A DNA stretch of 27,817 nucleotides from a virus: positions 1 through 27,817 of IMG/VR virus record IMGVR_UViG_3300028548_004680. One strand, written 5' to 3'. A program made the translations under genes and the position numbers. Below are positions 12,838 through 21,497 of the stretch, one piece after another. The notes under the pieces were generated by a model, which searched no databases, was not told where the DNA came from, and saw nothing but the letters and a program-made list of their open reading frames with translations. The first letter of the stretch is position 1; the number at the start of each line of letters is the position of its first letter.

Positions 12838-12958
12838 ATTATCACCATGCTGCAACGATGTACTCGTCAGGTTTATTAGTCTGAATAAAAAGATGTGCAA
12901 TAAATGTCATAAGTATTACGAATGGAATTTAAAGAAAGACCAGAAATCTTTATTTTAG
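12827..12958 (+). CDS. Zinc-ribbon mini-protein (43 aa)
   Basis: ATG at 12827 to TAG at 12956-12958 gives a 43-residue protein. C8 and C9 (SPCCND) and C24-x2-C27 (MCNKC) form a plausible zinc site, followed by HKYYEWNLKKDQKSLF. The Y-E-W-x-L-K-x-x-Q-K-x-L ending after a CxxC pair recalls short phage zinc-ribbon proteins. It overlaps the preceding stop and ends 10 bases before the hydrolase ATG, filling what would otherwise be a 131-base gap. A Cys-rich composition with correct frame and coupling makes it likely to be real. Probably a protein- or nucleic-acid-binding factor. Confidence 0.6.
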   Translation: MDVKLSPCCNDVLVRFISLNKKMCNKCHKYYEWNLKKDQKSLF

Positions 12959-12968
12959 GAGAAATAAA

Positions 12969-13382
12969 ATGATTACTACAGCAGCGTTATGTTTAGCAAT
13001 GAATATCTACCACGAAGCTCGTGGAGAGCCTTTAGCTGGCCAGCTTGCAGTTGGGTACAGTGTCATGAATAGAGTGGCAGATGAGAGATATCCCAACACC
13101 GTATGTGGAGTTGTTCATCAGGCTCGATACAACGCATGGGACATGGACAACCCAATCAAACACAAGTGTCAATATTCTTGGTTTTGCGACGGCTTGTCAG
13201 ATAAACCTACTGACAGCAGAGCGATGCTAGAATCAATTGTTTTATCTAAAAAAATAATAAATGGTACAGCAACAGACATTAGCGAAGGCGCAACACATTA
13301 TCACGCTCATTATGTAAATCCTTACTGGTCCGTGCACATGGAACCTGTTTTAGAAGTTGGCGACCATCTTTTTTATCGCTAA
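12969..13382 (+). CDS. SleB/Hydrolase_2-type cell wall hydrolase
   Basis: A 137-residue protein matching the cell wall hydrolase (SleB C-terminal, PF07486) pattern: N-I-Y-H-E-A-R-G-E at residues 12-20 with catalytic E16, then AVGYSVMNRV, a C-x-V-V-x-Q segment, QYSWFCDG, and a C-terminal G-A-T-H-Y-H and PYW block. The family cleaves the glycan strand of peptidoglycan. There is no signal peptide, so it needs a holin or another route to the wall. TTTAGGAGA precedes the ATG. It is the last gene of the plus-strand operon and meets the minus-strand lysis end head-on, overlapping the convergent gene by 4 bases. Confidence 0.9.
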   Translation: MITTAALCLAMNIYHEARGEPLAGQLAVGYSVMNRVADERYPNTVCGVVHQARYNAWDMDNPIKHKCQYSWFCDGLSDKPTDSRAMLESIVLSKKIINGTATDISEGATHYHAHYVNPYWSVHMEPVLEVGDHLFYR

Positions 13383-13618
13383 CGCATCATTGGTTTTAAT
13401 TGGACTTTGTAAATATAAGCATAACCGTGACCTAAAAATTCAACTTTAAAGAATGAGATAATTATTTTTTCAGTCGGCAGCATAACATCGTCGTACTCTA
13501 TCAATGATTTAAAACCAATGTCAGGTAGCCAAAATCCTTTGACGGGATGACCAAATAGTAACCATGAACCTTCATCGTCTGTTCTAAAAAGAACACTTTC
13601 CCACACTCGTCTACTCAT
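13379..13618 (-). CDS. Small phage protein, function unknown
   Basis: A 79-residue protein with CGGAG ahead of the ATG, 11 bases downstream of the M15 endolysin gene. It is rich in aromatic residues and predicted beta-strands (WLLFGHPVKGFWLPD, IIISFFKVEFLGHGYAYIYKV) and has no clear membrane helix. It is the last gene of the leftward structural/lysis operon. No motif recognised; position beside the endolysin is the only functional hint. Confidence 0.6.
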   Translation of the reverse strand: MSRRVWESVLFRTDDEGSWLLFGHPVKGFWLPDIGFKSLIEYDDVMLPTEKIIISFFKVEFLGHGYAYIYKVQLKPMMR

Positions 13619-13629
13619 CGCAAGCTCCG

Positions 13630-14016
13630 TTAGTCTTTTAATTCAAAATGCGGAAAGTCCTGCCAAGACTTCCATAACCCACCCCATTTTAATTTATAAC
13701 CAAGTTCTGCTGCGGCTTGTAACATTGCACACGCAACAATGGCGAGGTCTTGTTTGGACCAAGATGCTTTGCCGTCAACATAAGCATAAACGTCTAATGC
13801 TTTGCCACTTTGATGGTATGATTTATTAAAGACTCCATCAGCTTTAGATTTATTTGAAGCGAATAATCCTGCTTGATGTTCGGCTGTTCTTAAACCGCCA
13901 AGTTTGGGTATTCCAAAATCAATATTAGTAATTTGAATAGCTAAATTACTAATATCAATTAGTCGCTGGTCAACTCCTTCCCGATTTAATAAAGAGTTCT
14001 TACTAAATTTAAACAT
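13630..14016 (-). CDS. M15-family peptidase endolysin
   Basis: A 128-residue peptidase of the VanY/L-Ala-D-Glu endopeptidase class. The zinc-binding layout is complete: SYHQSGKALDV (H68, D75) and W-G-G-x-W...D-F-P-H-F (D120, H123). The length matches single-domain phage endolysins of this family that cut the peptide stem of peptidoglycan. No signal peptide, so release depends on a holin. Start overlaps the stop of the upstream coiled-coil membrane protein gene (TAATG), which supports a lysis cassette. Confidence 0.93.
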   Translation of the reverse strand: MFKFSKNSLLNREGVDQRLIDISNLAIQITNIDFGIPKLGGLRTAEHQAGLFASNKSKADGVFNKSYHQSGKALDVYAYVDGKASWSKQDLAIVACAMLQAAAELGYKLKWGGLWKSWQDFPHFELKD

Positions 14017-14291
14017 TACTGAGTCGGTAAAATGTAGGCCATAAAAGTAATTCCTGAAGTTAATATAATAAAGAAAATACGTTCAGCAATCCTACTTGAT
14101 TCAGTATTTTTAATCACCAAGTCATTAAGTTTATTAAGCCTAACAGTAATTGCATCCATTCGTTTATCTTGGTCTATATTGTTCTGACTAAAATGGTCCA
14201 GTCGCGTGTCAAGCTCAACAAGTTTAGTTAGAGATTCACTCATTTTATCTAGTTTAATTTCTAGCTTGTCGAACCTTGCATCAACTTCCAT
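14016..14291 (-). CDS. Coiled-coil protein with C-terminal membrane segment (holin-like candidate)
   Basis: About 91 residues. The frame opens at 14303, but the ATG at 14291 has AGGG (14297-14300) at 5-base spacing, and I prefer it. Residues to about 65 are a coiled coil of repeated leucine/lysine heptads, followed by a single hydrophobic segment near the end (IFFIILTSGITFMAYIL). This is the architecture of XhlA-like hemolysin/holin-associated proteins, and the gene is translationally coupled to the endolysin. It could be the holin partner or a pinholin; no second membrane segment is seen, so a classical holin is not supported. Confidence 0.6.
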   Translation of the reverse strand: MEVDARFDKLEIKLDKMSESLTKLVELDTRLDHFSQNNIDQDKRMDAITVRLNKLNDLVIKNTESSRIAERIFFIILTSGITFMAYILPTQ

Positions 14292-14302
14292 AATATCCCT
14301 CA

Positions 14303-16375
14303 TTATTGTTGTTCTGATGGCAACGCCATCATAAGTTTCGTGTTACCATCGCCTCCATATGATTGCTGATTAGCCCATCTTCTATCTATTTCGTCTAGTT
14401 TTTCTTTTATTGGGTCAACTGAAGTGTCGCCTCGGTTATCAACCGATGGCAGCAAAGCCGCAGCGTCTCCTCCAAATCGTTTTACTACCATTGATTGATC
14501 AGCAAGTTGTTTCGCCACAGTTGGCGCTCTTTGTTGCAACAAATTTACAACAGTAGCGATACCCTCTGGACCTTCGGTTAATTTCTTCGCCATCTTTTCT
14601 TGCACAATTGTGTTGAGTTTATTTGGTCCCGTGATTGAGTTCATAATAAGACGAACAATTGAGGAATAATTACCACTCTGAAGAAAACTAAGCGTATCTT
14701 CACTCGCTTGTGCCAGTTTACTTACCCCAATAGCATTCTCAACAGTATCAGAGCCTCTAAGTAGTCTACTAGTATAAGCAAAGACTTGGCTTTCAAGCTC
14801 TAAAGCACGAGTAAGAAGGTTAGATGTTGCTTTTTCAGGAAAAAGTGTTTCTAAGTTCTTTTTCGTTGTTCCGCTACCAATAAATTTTTGAGCAACATTT
14901 GAATTAGAAGAGGGATTACGAATTTTTTCCAGCATATTTTGCACAGCGCCAGTCCTATAACCATCTTGAGCGGCAAAGCTTAAAGTTTCAAGGTAGGCTT
15001 TAAGTTCCTGTGGTTGAACATTATTAAACGTTTTACGACCTTTGTCTAGAGCACTAGCAATTTCTGCATCATCTCCAAAAAACTGCCGCGCGTTTGCATA
15101 TACAGATTTTCCAGTATTTGGATCTATTGTCGCATTATCTGCAAGTTTTACCATCTCCCTAGATAAATCTCCTATTACCCTTTTTTCATTCGCTATTAAA
15201 GAACCATCCAACCGTGTCTCCTTTGACATAGCGTTTAAGGCTTTCTTCACCTCGTCTATAACTTCTATGCTGATTGGATCGGAAGGGTTATTTAAATTTG
15301 GAATCAGTGACGCAGTATCGCCCGCACCGCTAATTCGGGCAATATCTGCTTCTGCCCTTATAACTTTAGTACCTTTCATGAATGCTTCATTCATATAAGG
15401 GTTATCTTTTAAAGAATTCATTAGTGCAGGATTTATAATCGCAGGAAAATCCTTAGCCTGTTTATAAAGGGGTCCTGCAAGTTTCTTGCTTGCGTTAATA
15501 GCATCTTCAGCTTCAAAAAAGTCAGCATCTCCCAAATATTTTGTAATTTGATTTGCAACCCTCTCAGCTGGTGCACTATTTGCGTTTCTAGCTACGGCTT
15601 CTCCCATTATGGTGGGTACATCTCCTTGAGCTAACCTAGTGATAACTTTTGCTTGATTGGCAAGACCTACATTAGTATCTAGAAGTTTAAGAGGAACATC
15701 TAACTCTTTGGCTTCATTAGCAACTTTTTTAATATCATCAAACGCCTCTTTCGTTAGACCGGGAGGTAACGCGGATAAAAGTTGATCATCTGCCATTGCG
15801 TCAGTAATAGTTTCATCAAGAAGCTCTCCTGTTACCTCATCAATCGCCGACCCCCTTCTATTTCTAAAATAATCTTTAGCTACATTGAAACCTTTACCAA
15901 TGGCGACACCTGCGCCACCACCTACTATTCCGGGAAGAACACCTTCTTTAGCACCAGTCATTCTTTCACCTATGTCGGCACGCCCAGCCCCAGCCAAAGC
16001 ACCTTCCCCAGCAAAATAACCCAGCGCTGATTTTTTTGGGTTATTTATAATGTAGTTTTTAGCTTTGTTTAAAAGACTCGCGTTTCTTTGCGCAGAGGCC
16101 AATGCAAGGGGGCCTGACGCTCCACCTGTAAATAGTGTACTCGCGGCTAGTCCCAATGTGGGTAAAAAACTACCTATAATTTCGCCACTTAATGCTGCCC
16201 CTTTGTTTGCATTATAAAACCGATTGTACTCTTTATTAATAGTTGAGAGTTCTTCCTCATATGTTTCAGGCCCACTCAATGTTCTGATACGAGCTTCAAT
16301 TTCATCTCCCCAGCCCCTAGCAAGACCTTGCCCAAGAGTAGCTCTAGCTAGATTACCATAGTAATTATCAGCCAT
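14303..16375 (-). CDS. Large virion-internal / ejection-type protein
   Basis: A 690-residue protein. The N-terminal RATLGQGLARGWGDEIEARI and ETYEEEL segments match a type of phage virion protein common in short-tailed phages of Gram-negative hosts. A glycine-alanine-rich hydrophobic part (residues about 60-170, for example GIVGGGAGVAIGKG) could insert into membranes, as ejection proteins do. The rest is helical. I infer a role inside the capsid or in DNA ejection from size, composition and location; no enzymatic motif is visible. GGAG precedes the ATG, and start overlaps the upstream stop. Confidence 0.75.
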   Translation of the reverse strand: MADNYYGNLARATLGQGLARGWGDEIEARIRTLSGPETYEEELSTINKEYNRFYNANKGAALSGEIIGSFLPTLGLAASTLFTGGASGPLALASAQRNASLLNKAKNYIINNPKKSALGYFAGEGALAGAGRADIGERMTGAKEGVLPGIVGGGAGVAIGKGFNVAKDYFRNRRGSAIDEVTGELLDETITDAMADDQLLSALPPGLTKEAFDDIKKVANEAKELDVPLKLLDTNVGLANQAKVITRLAQGDVPTIMGEAVARNANSAPAERVANQITKYLGDADFFEAEDAINASKKLAGPLYKQAKDFPAIINPALMNSLKDNPYMNEAFMKGTKVIRAEADIARISGAGDTASLIPNLNNPSDPISIEVIDEVKKALNAMSKETRLDGSLIANEKRVIGDLSREMVKLADNATIDPNTGKSVYANARQFFGDDAEIASALDKGRKTFNNVQPQELKAYLETLSFAAQDGYRTGAVQNMLEKIRNPSSNSNVAQKFIGSGTTKKNLETLFPEKATSNLLTRALELESQVFAYTSRLLRGSDTVENAIGVSKLAQASEDTLSFLQSGNYSSIVRLIMNSITGPNKLNTIVQEKMAKKLTEGPEGIATVVNLLQQRAPTVAKQLADQSMVVKRFGGDAAALLPSVDNRGDTSVDPIKEKLDEIDRRWANQQSYGGDGNTKLMMALPSEQQ

Positions 16376-18285
16376 TATTTATCTCCTTTAGGTCTTCTTT
16401 CGTAGTAAGTACCATCTTGAACTTTTTTCATAATTGTATTTTGCGCTTTAACGCTGTAGTTAAGATCGTTTATTATTTGATTTATCATGTCATCCCTAGC
16501 CGTACCACTTAAGGCGTATAAACCTGTCAATTTCTCCAAGGCGTTCCTTTCTCCATCTGATATCTGACCTCCGAAGGTTGCTTTAAGTTTTTCAATAGCA
16601 CCTTGACTTAATATGTTATTTAGCCTTTCGGTAGCTACAACTTGAGGGTCATTTGGAGAAAGAAAAGCCAGACCCGCCATATTTATTCTGCCGCTAGGGG
16701 AAAAATTAAATGCTATTTTAGAAAGATCAAGCGCTTCTCGTAAGTTATCAATAGCTCTCAGTCCACGAGTACGCTTTTCATCAGCTACGTTAAATACTTT
16801 TTGCTCCGAAGTAGTTAAAGTGTTTGTTTTTCGTTCTAACGCATCAAGCTCAGCTTGCTGTTGTCTTAGCTCTAATTCTTGTAGATTCTGAATATAAGCA
16901 TCATACTCAGGGCTACCCGGCACAAGCCCAGCCTCTCGCGCAGCTACTGCTTTAACTGTTTGTCCTTCTTGATATTCTCTCTCTGCCTGAATGTTATTGA
17001 TATCGGTCAGGTTTTCTGATAAGTACCTAATTTCATCCTGCAAAGCCTTTCTTCTTTCTTTTTCCTGACCTGAAAACATATTAATATTTTGGTTTTTAAT
17101 AGATAACGCAAATTTACTCGCTGCGAGACCAAGCGCTCTAGATTCACTACCAGCCTCTCTTTCCTCTTTACTTACGTCAGCCATCGCTGCATTAGCGTTG
17201 CCTAAACTTTCAAAGAAGTTTCCGGTTTTAGTTGGTGCTCCCAAAGCCGCTGCAATTCTAAACCATTTTTCTGACTCAGAAGGGCCACCGCTTATAGCGT
17301 TTGCCTCAGCTCTCATTTGTGCTTCTATATCGTCGGAAGCAGCATTAGATTCTTGCCTTAACGCTTGCAGTTGTGCTGAGTCTTGAAATGACTGTGTATC
17401 CCTCAGTTCTTGCAGTTGTGCTTCTATATTATTGTATTGTCTACTTTGAGAAGAAAGAGGTCTTCTTACATTAGCTTGAGGTTGAGCTTGAGCTTGAGCT
17501 TGAGCTTGAGCTTGAGCTTCAGCTTCAGCTTCAATCTGTCTATTAGCAAGTGGGTCTGCCATCACACCCATGCCGGGTGTATTTGGCTCAGGATAAACAC
17601 CCGCAAGCGCCTCTTCACTTAAAAAATCCAAATCTAAAACATTTCTTAAATTATACGGACCACCTTCGGCGTAACCACCCTTTTTAAGAAACATTGGATG
17701 AACGCCCGGTCTTTCCGCAACAAACGGCTCAGGTGATGTCATATACTCTGGAGTTTGTAAAATTGTAGTGTTTGCATTATAAAGAGGAGTTTCACCAAGT
17801 TCTCTAGCAGAATTTCTAAAGTTAGTTAGTAAGTCTGCGTCCGAGACACCACTATCTCTTTGTCCTTGCCAATACGCCATCCCTTCAACATCGCCATCTC
17901 TACCCAAATTATTTTGATATAAGTCGGGTATAGAAAAAGAAGTATTATATTGAGGATCATTTAGTGATGTTTCATACCCAAATCCATTACCTCGTAAACG
18001 CCTATCATACTCGTCTGAGTATTTTTGATAAGCCGCTTGGTCTATAGGGACAGTTCTCATGTCCTCATTATACCTATCAAACAGAGCCGTTTCTTCGGCA
18101 ATACCTTTGTCGTAAGTAGCCTTGGCAGAATCGTAATATTTAGCCCCAACATTTGGAGCAACTAATTGAGACTCAGCAGGGTTAGTTGGTGCAGGACCAG
18201 TTGGCAGCTCGCCCCCAGCATATGCCACCTTTGAAGACGAATTTAATCCGAACCGTTCTTTTAATCTGTTTAATTCGTAACCCAT
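16375..18285 (-). CDS. Structural protein with DUF4214-like region and Gln-Ala repeat
   Basis: A 636-residue protein. Residues about 121-162 resemble DUF4214 (LYQNNLGRDGDVEGMAYW, then a LLTNFRNSA ending), a module seen in secreted and phage proteins. An EA/QA dipeptide run at residues 252-268 is encoded by a hexanucleotide repeat at 17482-17529. The second half is long and helical, with many Gln, Glu and Lys. The location between other large virion genes suggests an internal or tail-tip structural role. A GAGAGGG ribosome site precedes the ATG. No catalytic motif seen. Confidence 0.75.
   Translation of the reverse strand: MGYELNRLKERFGLNSSSKVAYAGGELPTGPAPTNPAESQLVAPNVGAKYYDSAKATYDKGIAEETALFDRYNEDMRTVPIDQAAYQKYSDEYDRRLRGNGFGYETSLNDPQYNTSFSIPDLYQNNLGRDGDVEGMAYWQGQRDSGVSDADLLTNFRNSARELGETPLYNANTTILQTPEYMTSPEPFVAERPGVHPMFLKKGGYAEGGPYNLRNVLDLDFLSEEALAGVYPEPNTPGMGVMADPLANRQIEAEAEAQAQAQAQAQAQPQANVRRPLSSQSRQYNNIEAQLQELRDTQSFQDSAQLQALRQESNAASDDIEAQMRAEANAISGGPSESEKWFRIAAALGAPTKTGNFFESLGNANAAMADVSKEEREAGSESRALGLAASKFALSIKNQNINMFSGQEKERRKALQDEIRYLSENLTDINNIQAEREYQEGQTVKAVAAREAGLVPGSPEYDAYIQNLQELELRQQQAELDALERKTNTLTTSEQKVFNVADEKRTRGLRAIDNLREALDLSKIAFNFSPSGRINMAGLAFLSPNDPQVVATERLNNILSQGAIEKLKATFGGQISDGERNALEKLTGLYALSGTARDDMINQIINDLNYSVKAQNTIMKKVQDGTYYERRPKGDK
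17482..17529. repeat. Hexanucleotide microsatellite in structural gene
   Basis: Six perfect TTGAGC units (17482-17517) followed by two TTCAGC units (17518-17529), read on the minus strand as Gln-Ala then Glu-Ala dipeptides. A unit is six bases, so slippage changes protein length without a frameshift. Confidence 0.9.
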
Positions 18286-18286
18286 T

Positions 18287-19732
18287 TTAACCCTCTCTAG
18301 GCTTTAAAGCATTATAAGTAGCTAAACCAGTAGCTGCTTGTGTTAAAGGAGATGCGTTATAAGTAGCTCCAGTTGTTGCACCAGAATTTGTCGTTCTTAC
18401 AGGAGTTATCGGAGCCATTCCGCGAATTTGTGTTCCTAAGAAGTCTAACTGACGTTGTGGGTATAATCTTCTGTCCAAATCTTGTTTTTCCGCAGCGGAT
18501 AACTCCATCTGTCTTTGTTGTTGCTGCTGTCTACCAGCAGCTTCAAGAGCAGTTAAGTCTCTATACTCTGCCCCTTGAGCTGCCATAGCCATATCTGCGC
18601 TAGTTTGCATAGCACCAATTTGACGCTGTAAATCTTGAGCTTCTGCATTTTGAAAAGCCTGAGCTGCACCAGCTTGCATTTGCTGCTGTTGAGCACCAGC
18701 TGAAGTTCGCATATTTCCAAGATTGCCTAACTGCGACATTTGTTGACCAGTAAGTTGTCCGAGGTTTTGACCAACAGACGCTAATCTACTTGCATCTTGA
18801 CCCATTAACTGGCCAGCGGTAGAACCTAAATTTGCATACTGAGAACCGCCCTGTAAAACACGAGACAAATCAGCGCCAGAAATACTGCCAACAGTTCCAG
18901 CTAAACTTGCTTGTCTTTGCTTGTCTGCCGCTGAACTTTGAAGCGCTTGTGCATAACCTTGTTGTTGTGCATTAGCTTGTTGTTGTAATACGGCTTCTTG
19001 AGTGTCTCTTAAAGCACGAGACCCAAATTCACCCATATTACGACTTCCAAATTGACCAGCTTTAATAAATGAATCAGATACTGCTGGAAGCAAGTTTTCA
19101 GATAAATTCCTAGCTCCTTGTTGAGCTAAAACATCCATGACATTCGTTTGATATGGGTTCATGTACGAACTTACATCAGATGCCGAACTTTGAGAGGCTT
19201 GATTTAAGTAAGGATTGGCCGCTGTAAGCGCCCTATCAGAAAGAGCTTGAGCAGTCGTTGCATTAGCTTGGTTAAGATAAGGATTAGCAGCGTTAGTGGA
19301 ACTCATACCCGCTGCTTGATTTAAATAACCTTGACCAGCTCCTACAATGTCTAGGCCGCCAGCTTGATTAAATAAATTTTGACCAGCATCTAAATTTTGA
19401 TTCACTAAATCTTGTCGTAAGTATTGCTGCTGCGCTTCGCCTAAAGTACCAGCTGTTCCAGCACTTTGCATTGCTTCCATACCAGCTTGAGCTGTACCCA
19501 TGTCTTGCTTCCAAGCACCTTGAGCGTTAGCAACACCTTCCAATGCTTGATTTTGATACGGTTGCATCTTTGCAACTGTTGGTAAATCATAGGATTCGTA
19601 TGGTTTGTTTGCTATATTTTGAGACCAATTTACTTGGTTAAAAATAGCATCCTGCATCCATTTTGGAGTCTCTGAAGTAGACTCACTGTAAGATGTCGCA
19701 GATTGCGGAGTTCCTTGGAATAAACTGGCCAC
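18287..19732 (-). CDS. Gln/Ala-rich virion protein
   Basis: A 481-residue protein starting at a GTG (19732-19730) with AAGGAG at 8-base spacing. The opening (PKWMQDAIFNQVNWSQNIAN, PYESYDLPTVAKMQPYQ) and GQFGSRNMGEFGSRALRDT around residue 220 match a type of phage internal/ejection protein that I recognise. NPYLNQA occurs twice near residues 150-190, and the remainder is low-complexity Gln/Ala/Gly helix. Such proteins are packaged in the virion and lie in the same order in many podovirus structural operons. No enzymatic motif. Its start overlaps the stop of the upstream gene. Confidence 0.75.
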   Translation of the reverse strand: MASLFQGTPQSATSYSESTSETPKWMQDAIFNQVNWSQNIANKPYESYDLPTVAKMQPYQNQALEGVANAQGAWKQDMGTAQAGMEAMQSAGTAGTLGEAQQQYLRQDLVNQNLDAGQNLFNQAGGLDIVGAGQGYLNQAAGMSSTNAANPYLNQANATTAQALSDRALTAANPYLNQASQSSASDVSSYMNPYQTNVMDVLAQQGARNLSENLLPAVSDSFIKAGQFGSRNMGEFGSRALRDTQEAVLQQQANAQQQGYAQALQSSAADKQRQASLAGTVGSISGADLSRVLQGGSQYANLGSTAGQLMGQDASRLASVGQNLGQLTGQQMSQLGNLGNMRTSAGAQQQQMQAGAAQAFQNAEAQDLQRQIGAMQTSADMAMAAQGAEYRDLTALEAAGRQQQQQRQMELSAAEKQDLDRRLYPQRQLDFLGTQIRGMAPITPVRTTNSGATTGATYNASPLTQAATGLATYNALKPREG

Positions 19733-21495
19733 TATGCAGCTCCTTGTTTAAGGTATGCCAATGGAGATTTAGCATCAGCGCTAAATTTACCCTTAGCTAA
19801 ATTTTTGCCTTTGTGAGCGCGAATTTGTTTTCTCATAGCATCGAGGACATTTGCTCCAGCTTTACTAGAACCGTCGCCAAGCATTGATACTGTTTCGGCA
19901 TCAATTACATACTCACCGTCACTTAAATATGCTGGAATTTCATCGGACCTTCCTGTACCGCCACCGCGAACATATCTAGATGCTTTACTAAGAGGTCCGC
20001 CACGATTTAACGCGGTTGTATTATATTTTCCAGAGGTCAAATCGTTAAAGTTACGTGCCATAAATTCTGATAGGCTTTGATTAGCTCTACTTGCATCGGA
20101 TTTGACTTTATTCCAATCCCATTGCGTCAAATCTCTATTGAAGTATTCTCGCTGCGAATCGGACATGCTTGAAATAGCTTGGCCAACTTCTTCATCAGCT
20201 TCCATCAGAGAAGCTGCACCTGATAGCAATCCTACCCCTATTGCACCTTTGTTGTTGCTTGCATAGTCTATAGCAGAATCAAATAAACTTGATTCGGGTT
20301 GAGGTCGTGGTAACATATTTACCGGATCTTGAGGTGGTAAACCCGTAGTTGGTTTACCAGCAAAGTATCCCATCTCTGATGGTAAATCCGTAGTTCGTAA
20401 GCCACCTAAGTCTCCCATCTCTGGTGGTAAACCCGTACTCGTAGGTTCAGGTGTAAAACCCATAGGGTTTATTACTGGGTCTGTAACAAGGCTTAGGTCT
20501 AAATTTGAACCAAGCACAGGGTCTGCCATCCCAGTTGCCGCTTGACCTAGCCCATCTACAACAGAATCGGAAGGTGACATAGAATTGAACATAGGTTTAG
20601 AAGGAGCGAATAAACCTCTAGCTTGCCCTGATGAACCTAACGTATTTCCTGAAGGACTTAGAGAAGTTCCAACGCTTGGGTTAAAGTCATCAATACTAGT
20701 TTGTAGCGCTAAATCTGGATTAACAGCCTCAAGTGTACTAATTCCCTCTACGCCTTTAGCAGTGTTTCCACCCGCGTTAGCTGCGGCAGCAGCGTCTGTA
20801 CTCATGGCGCTTCCCAGTCCAGCAGTAACGCCGCCCATAAGAGCACCTTTTCCTATGTCTCCACCAGTAAGTGCTGCGCTAGTTGCACCACCAAGTGCTC
20901 CAGCGGCACCCATTGCGAGTGTAGATGTAAACGAGCCAGCTGTTGCCCCCATTGCTGAACCAATCACCGTGCCAAGACCGGGAACTAAAAAACCTATCGC
21001 AATAGGCGCTATAACTTTAAATATTTTCTTTAAACTTTTGTACTCTACTAAACCTGTGTTTGGGTTAACGGTACCTTGTCCACCCATGCGCCGTAAAACT
21101 TCAGCTTCTCTAGGATTAACGTGTGCCAACATTGAGTCGCCACCTTGACCTTGATTTGCTAAGTGTCTACCAGCAACGGTCAATCCACCACGAGCAAAAC
21201 CTTGAGCTGAAGCTCTATCTTGTAAGCCGTATAAAGCTATTAACATAGAGATTATAAATACTTGGTCAAATTCTTCTGGGGCATCGCCAACATCTATCAA
21301 GCCATCAGCTATTGCAGCTTGGACCATTTGCGGGTACATTTCTGGATTTTGAAGCGCGGCTTCTAGCATTTCAATAGCTTCGGCTAAATCTTCCGCTACG
21401 AAAGCCGTCTGTTGTAGACGTTCTTCTATTAAATCTACGCTTTTAGCGTAATCTGGGCTTTGACGTGCAAGCTCTAATATCTGTTCCCTAATCAT
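19732..21495 (-). CDS. Large virion protein with membrane-like Gly/Ala domain
   Basis: The frame opens at 21513, but ATG 21495 has AGGAG (21502-21506) with 6-base spacing and is preferred, giving 587 residues. Order: helical N-terminus; a DSMLAHVNPREAEVLRRMGG segment and then TVNPNTGL, a motif I know from marine phage virion proteins; a long Gly/Ala hydrophobic stretch (residues about 160-235) able to span a membrane; a Pro-rich part with TGLPPEM-type 15-residue repeats; and a C-terminal SDEIPAYLSDGEYVIDAETV module typical of large phage tail or ejection proteins. Likely involved in genome ejection or as an internal core protein. No catalytic residues seen. Confidence 0.75.
   Translation of the reverse strand: MIREQILELARQSPDYAKSVDLIEERLQQTAFVAEDLAEAIEMLEAALQNPEMYPQMVQAAIADGLIDVGDAPEEFDQVFIISMLIALYGLQDRASAQGFARGGLTVAGRHLANQGQGGDSMLAHVNPREAEVLRRMGGQGTVNPNTGLVEYKSLKKIFKVIAPIAIGFLVPGLGTVIGSAMGATAGSFTSTLAMGAAGALGGATSAALTGGDIGKGALMGGVTAGLGSAMSTDAAAAANAGGNTAKGVEGISTLEAVNPDLALQTSIDDFNPSVGTSLSPSGNTLGSSGQARGLFAPSKPMFNSMSPSDSVVDGLGQAATGMADPVLGSNLDLSLVTDPVINPMGFTPEPTSTGLPPEMGDLGGLRTTDLPSEMGYFAGKPTTGLPPQDPVNMLPRPQPESSLFDSAIDYASNNKGAIGVGLLSGAASLMEADEEVGQAISSMSDSQREYFNRDLTQWDWNKVKSDASRANQSLSEFMARNFNDLTSGKYNTTALNRGGPLSKASRYVRGGGTGRSDEIPAYLSDGEYVIDAETVSMLGDGSSKAGANVLDAMRKQIRAHKGKNLAKGKFSADAKSPLAYLKQGAA
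20332..20455. repeat. Degenerate 45-bp in-frame repeats
   Basis: Three diverged copies of a unit encoding TGLPPEMG-type 15-residue blocks (STGLPPEMGDLGGLR, TTDLPSEMGYFAGKP, TTGLPPQDP) inside the 19732-21495 gene. They form a proline-rich linker. Confidence 0.55.
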
Positions 21496-21497
21496 GT

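Noticed and set aside
13388-13520. CATTGGTTTT (13388-13397) and AAAACCAATG (13511-13520) inverted pair
   Set aside because: The arms are 113 bases apart within one coding sequence, so chance or codon use is the simpler explanation.
17410-17622. Plus-strand ORF with a Leu-Ser run
   Set aside because: It is the antisense reading of the hexanucleotide repeat in the 16375-18285 gene; the long minus-strand frame is clearly the coding one.
20585-21148. Plus-strand 187-residue Pro/Ala-rich ORF
   Set aside because: Shadow of the Gly/Ala-rich part of the minus-strand virion gene, without a ribosome site or family match.
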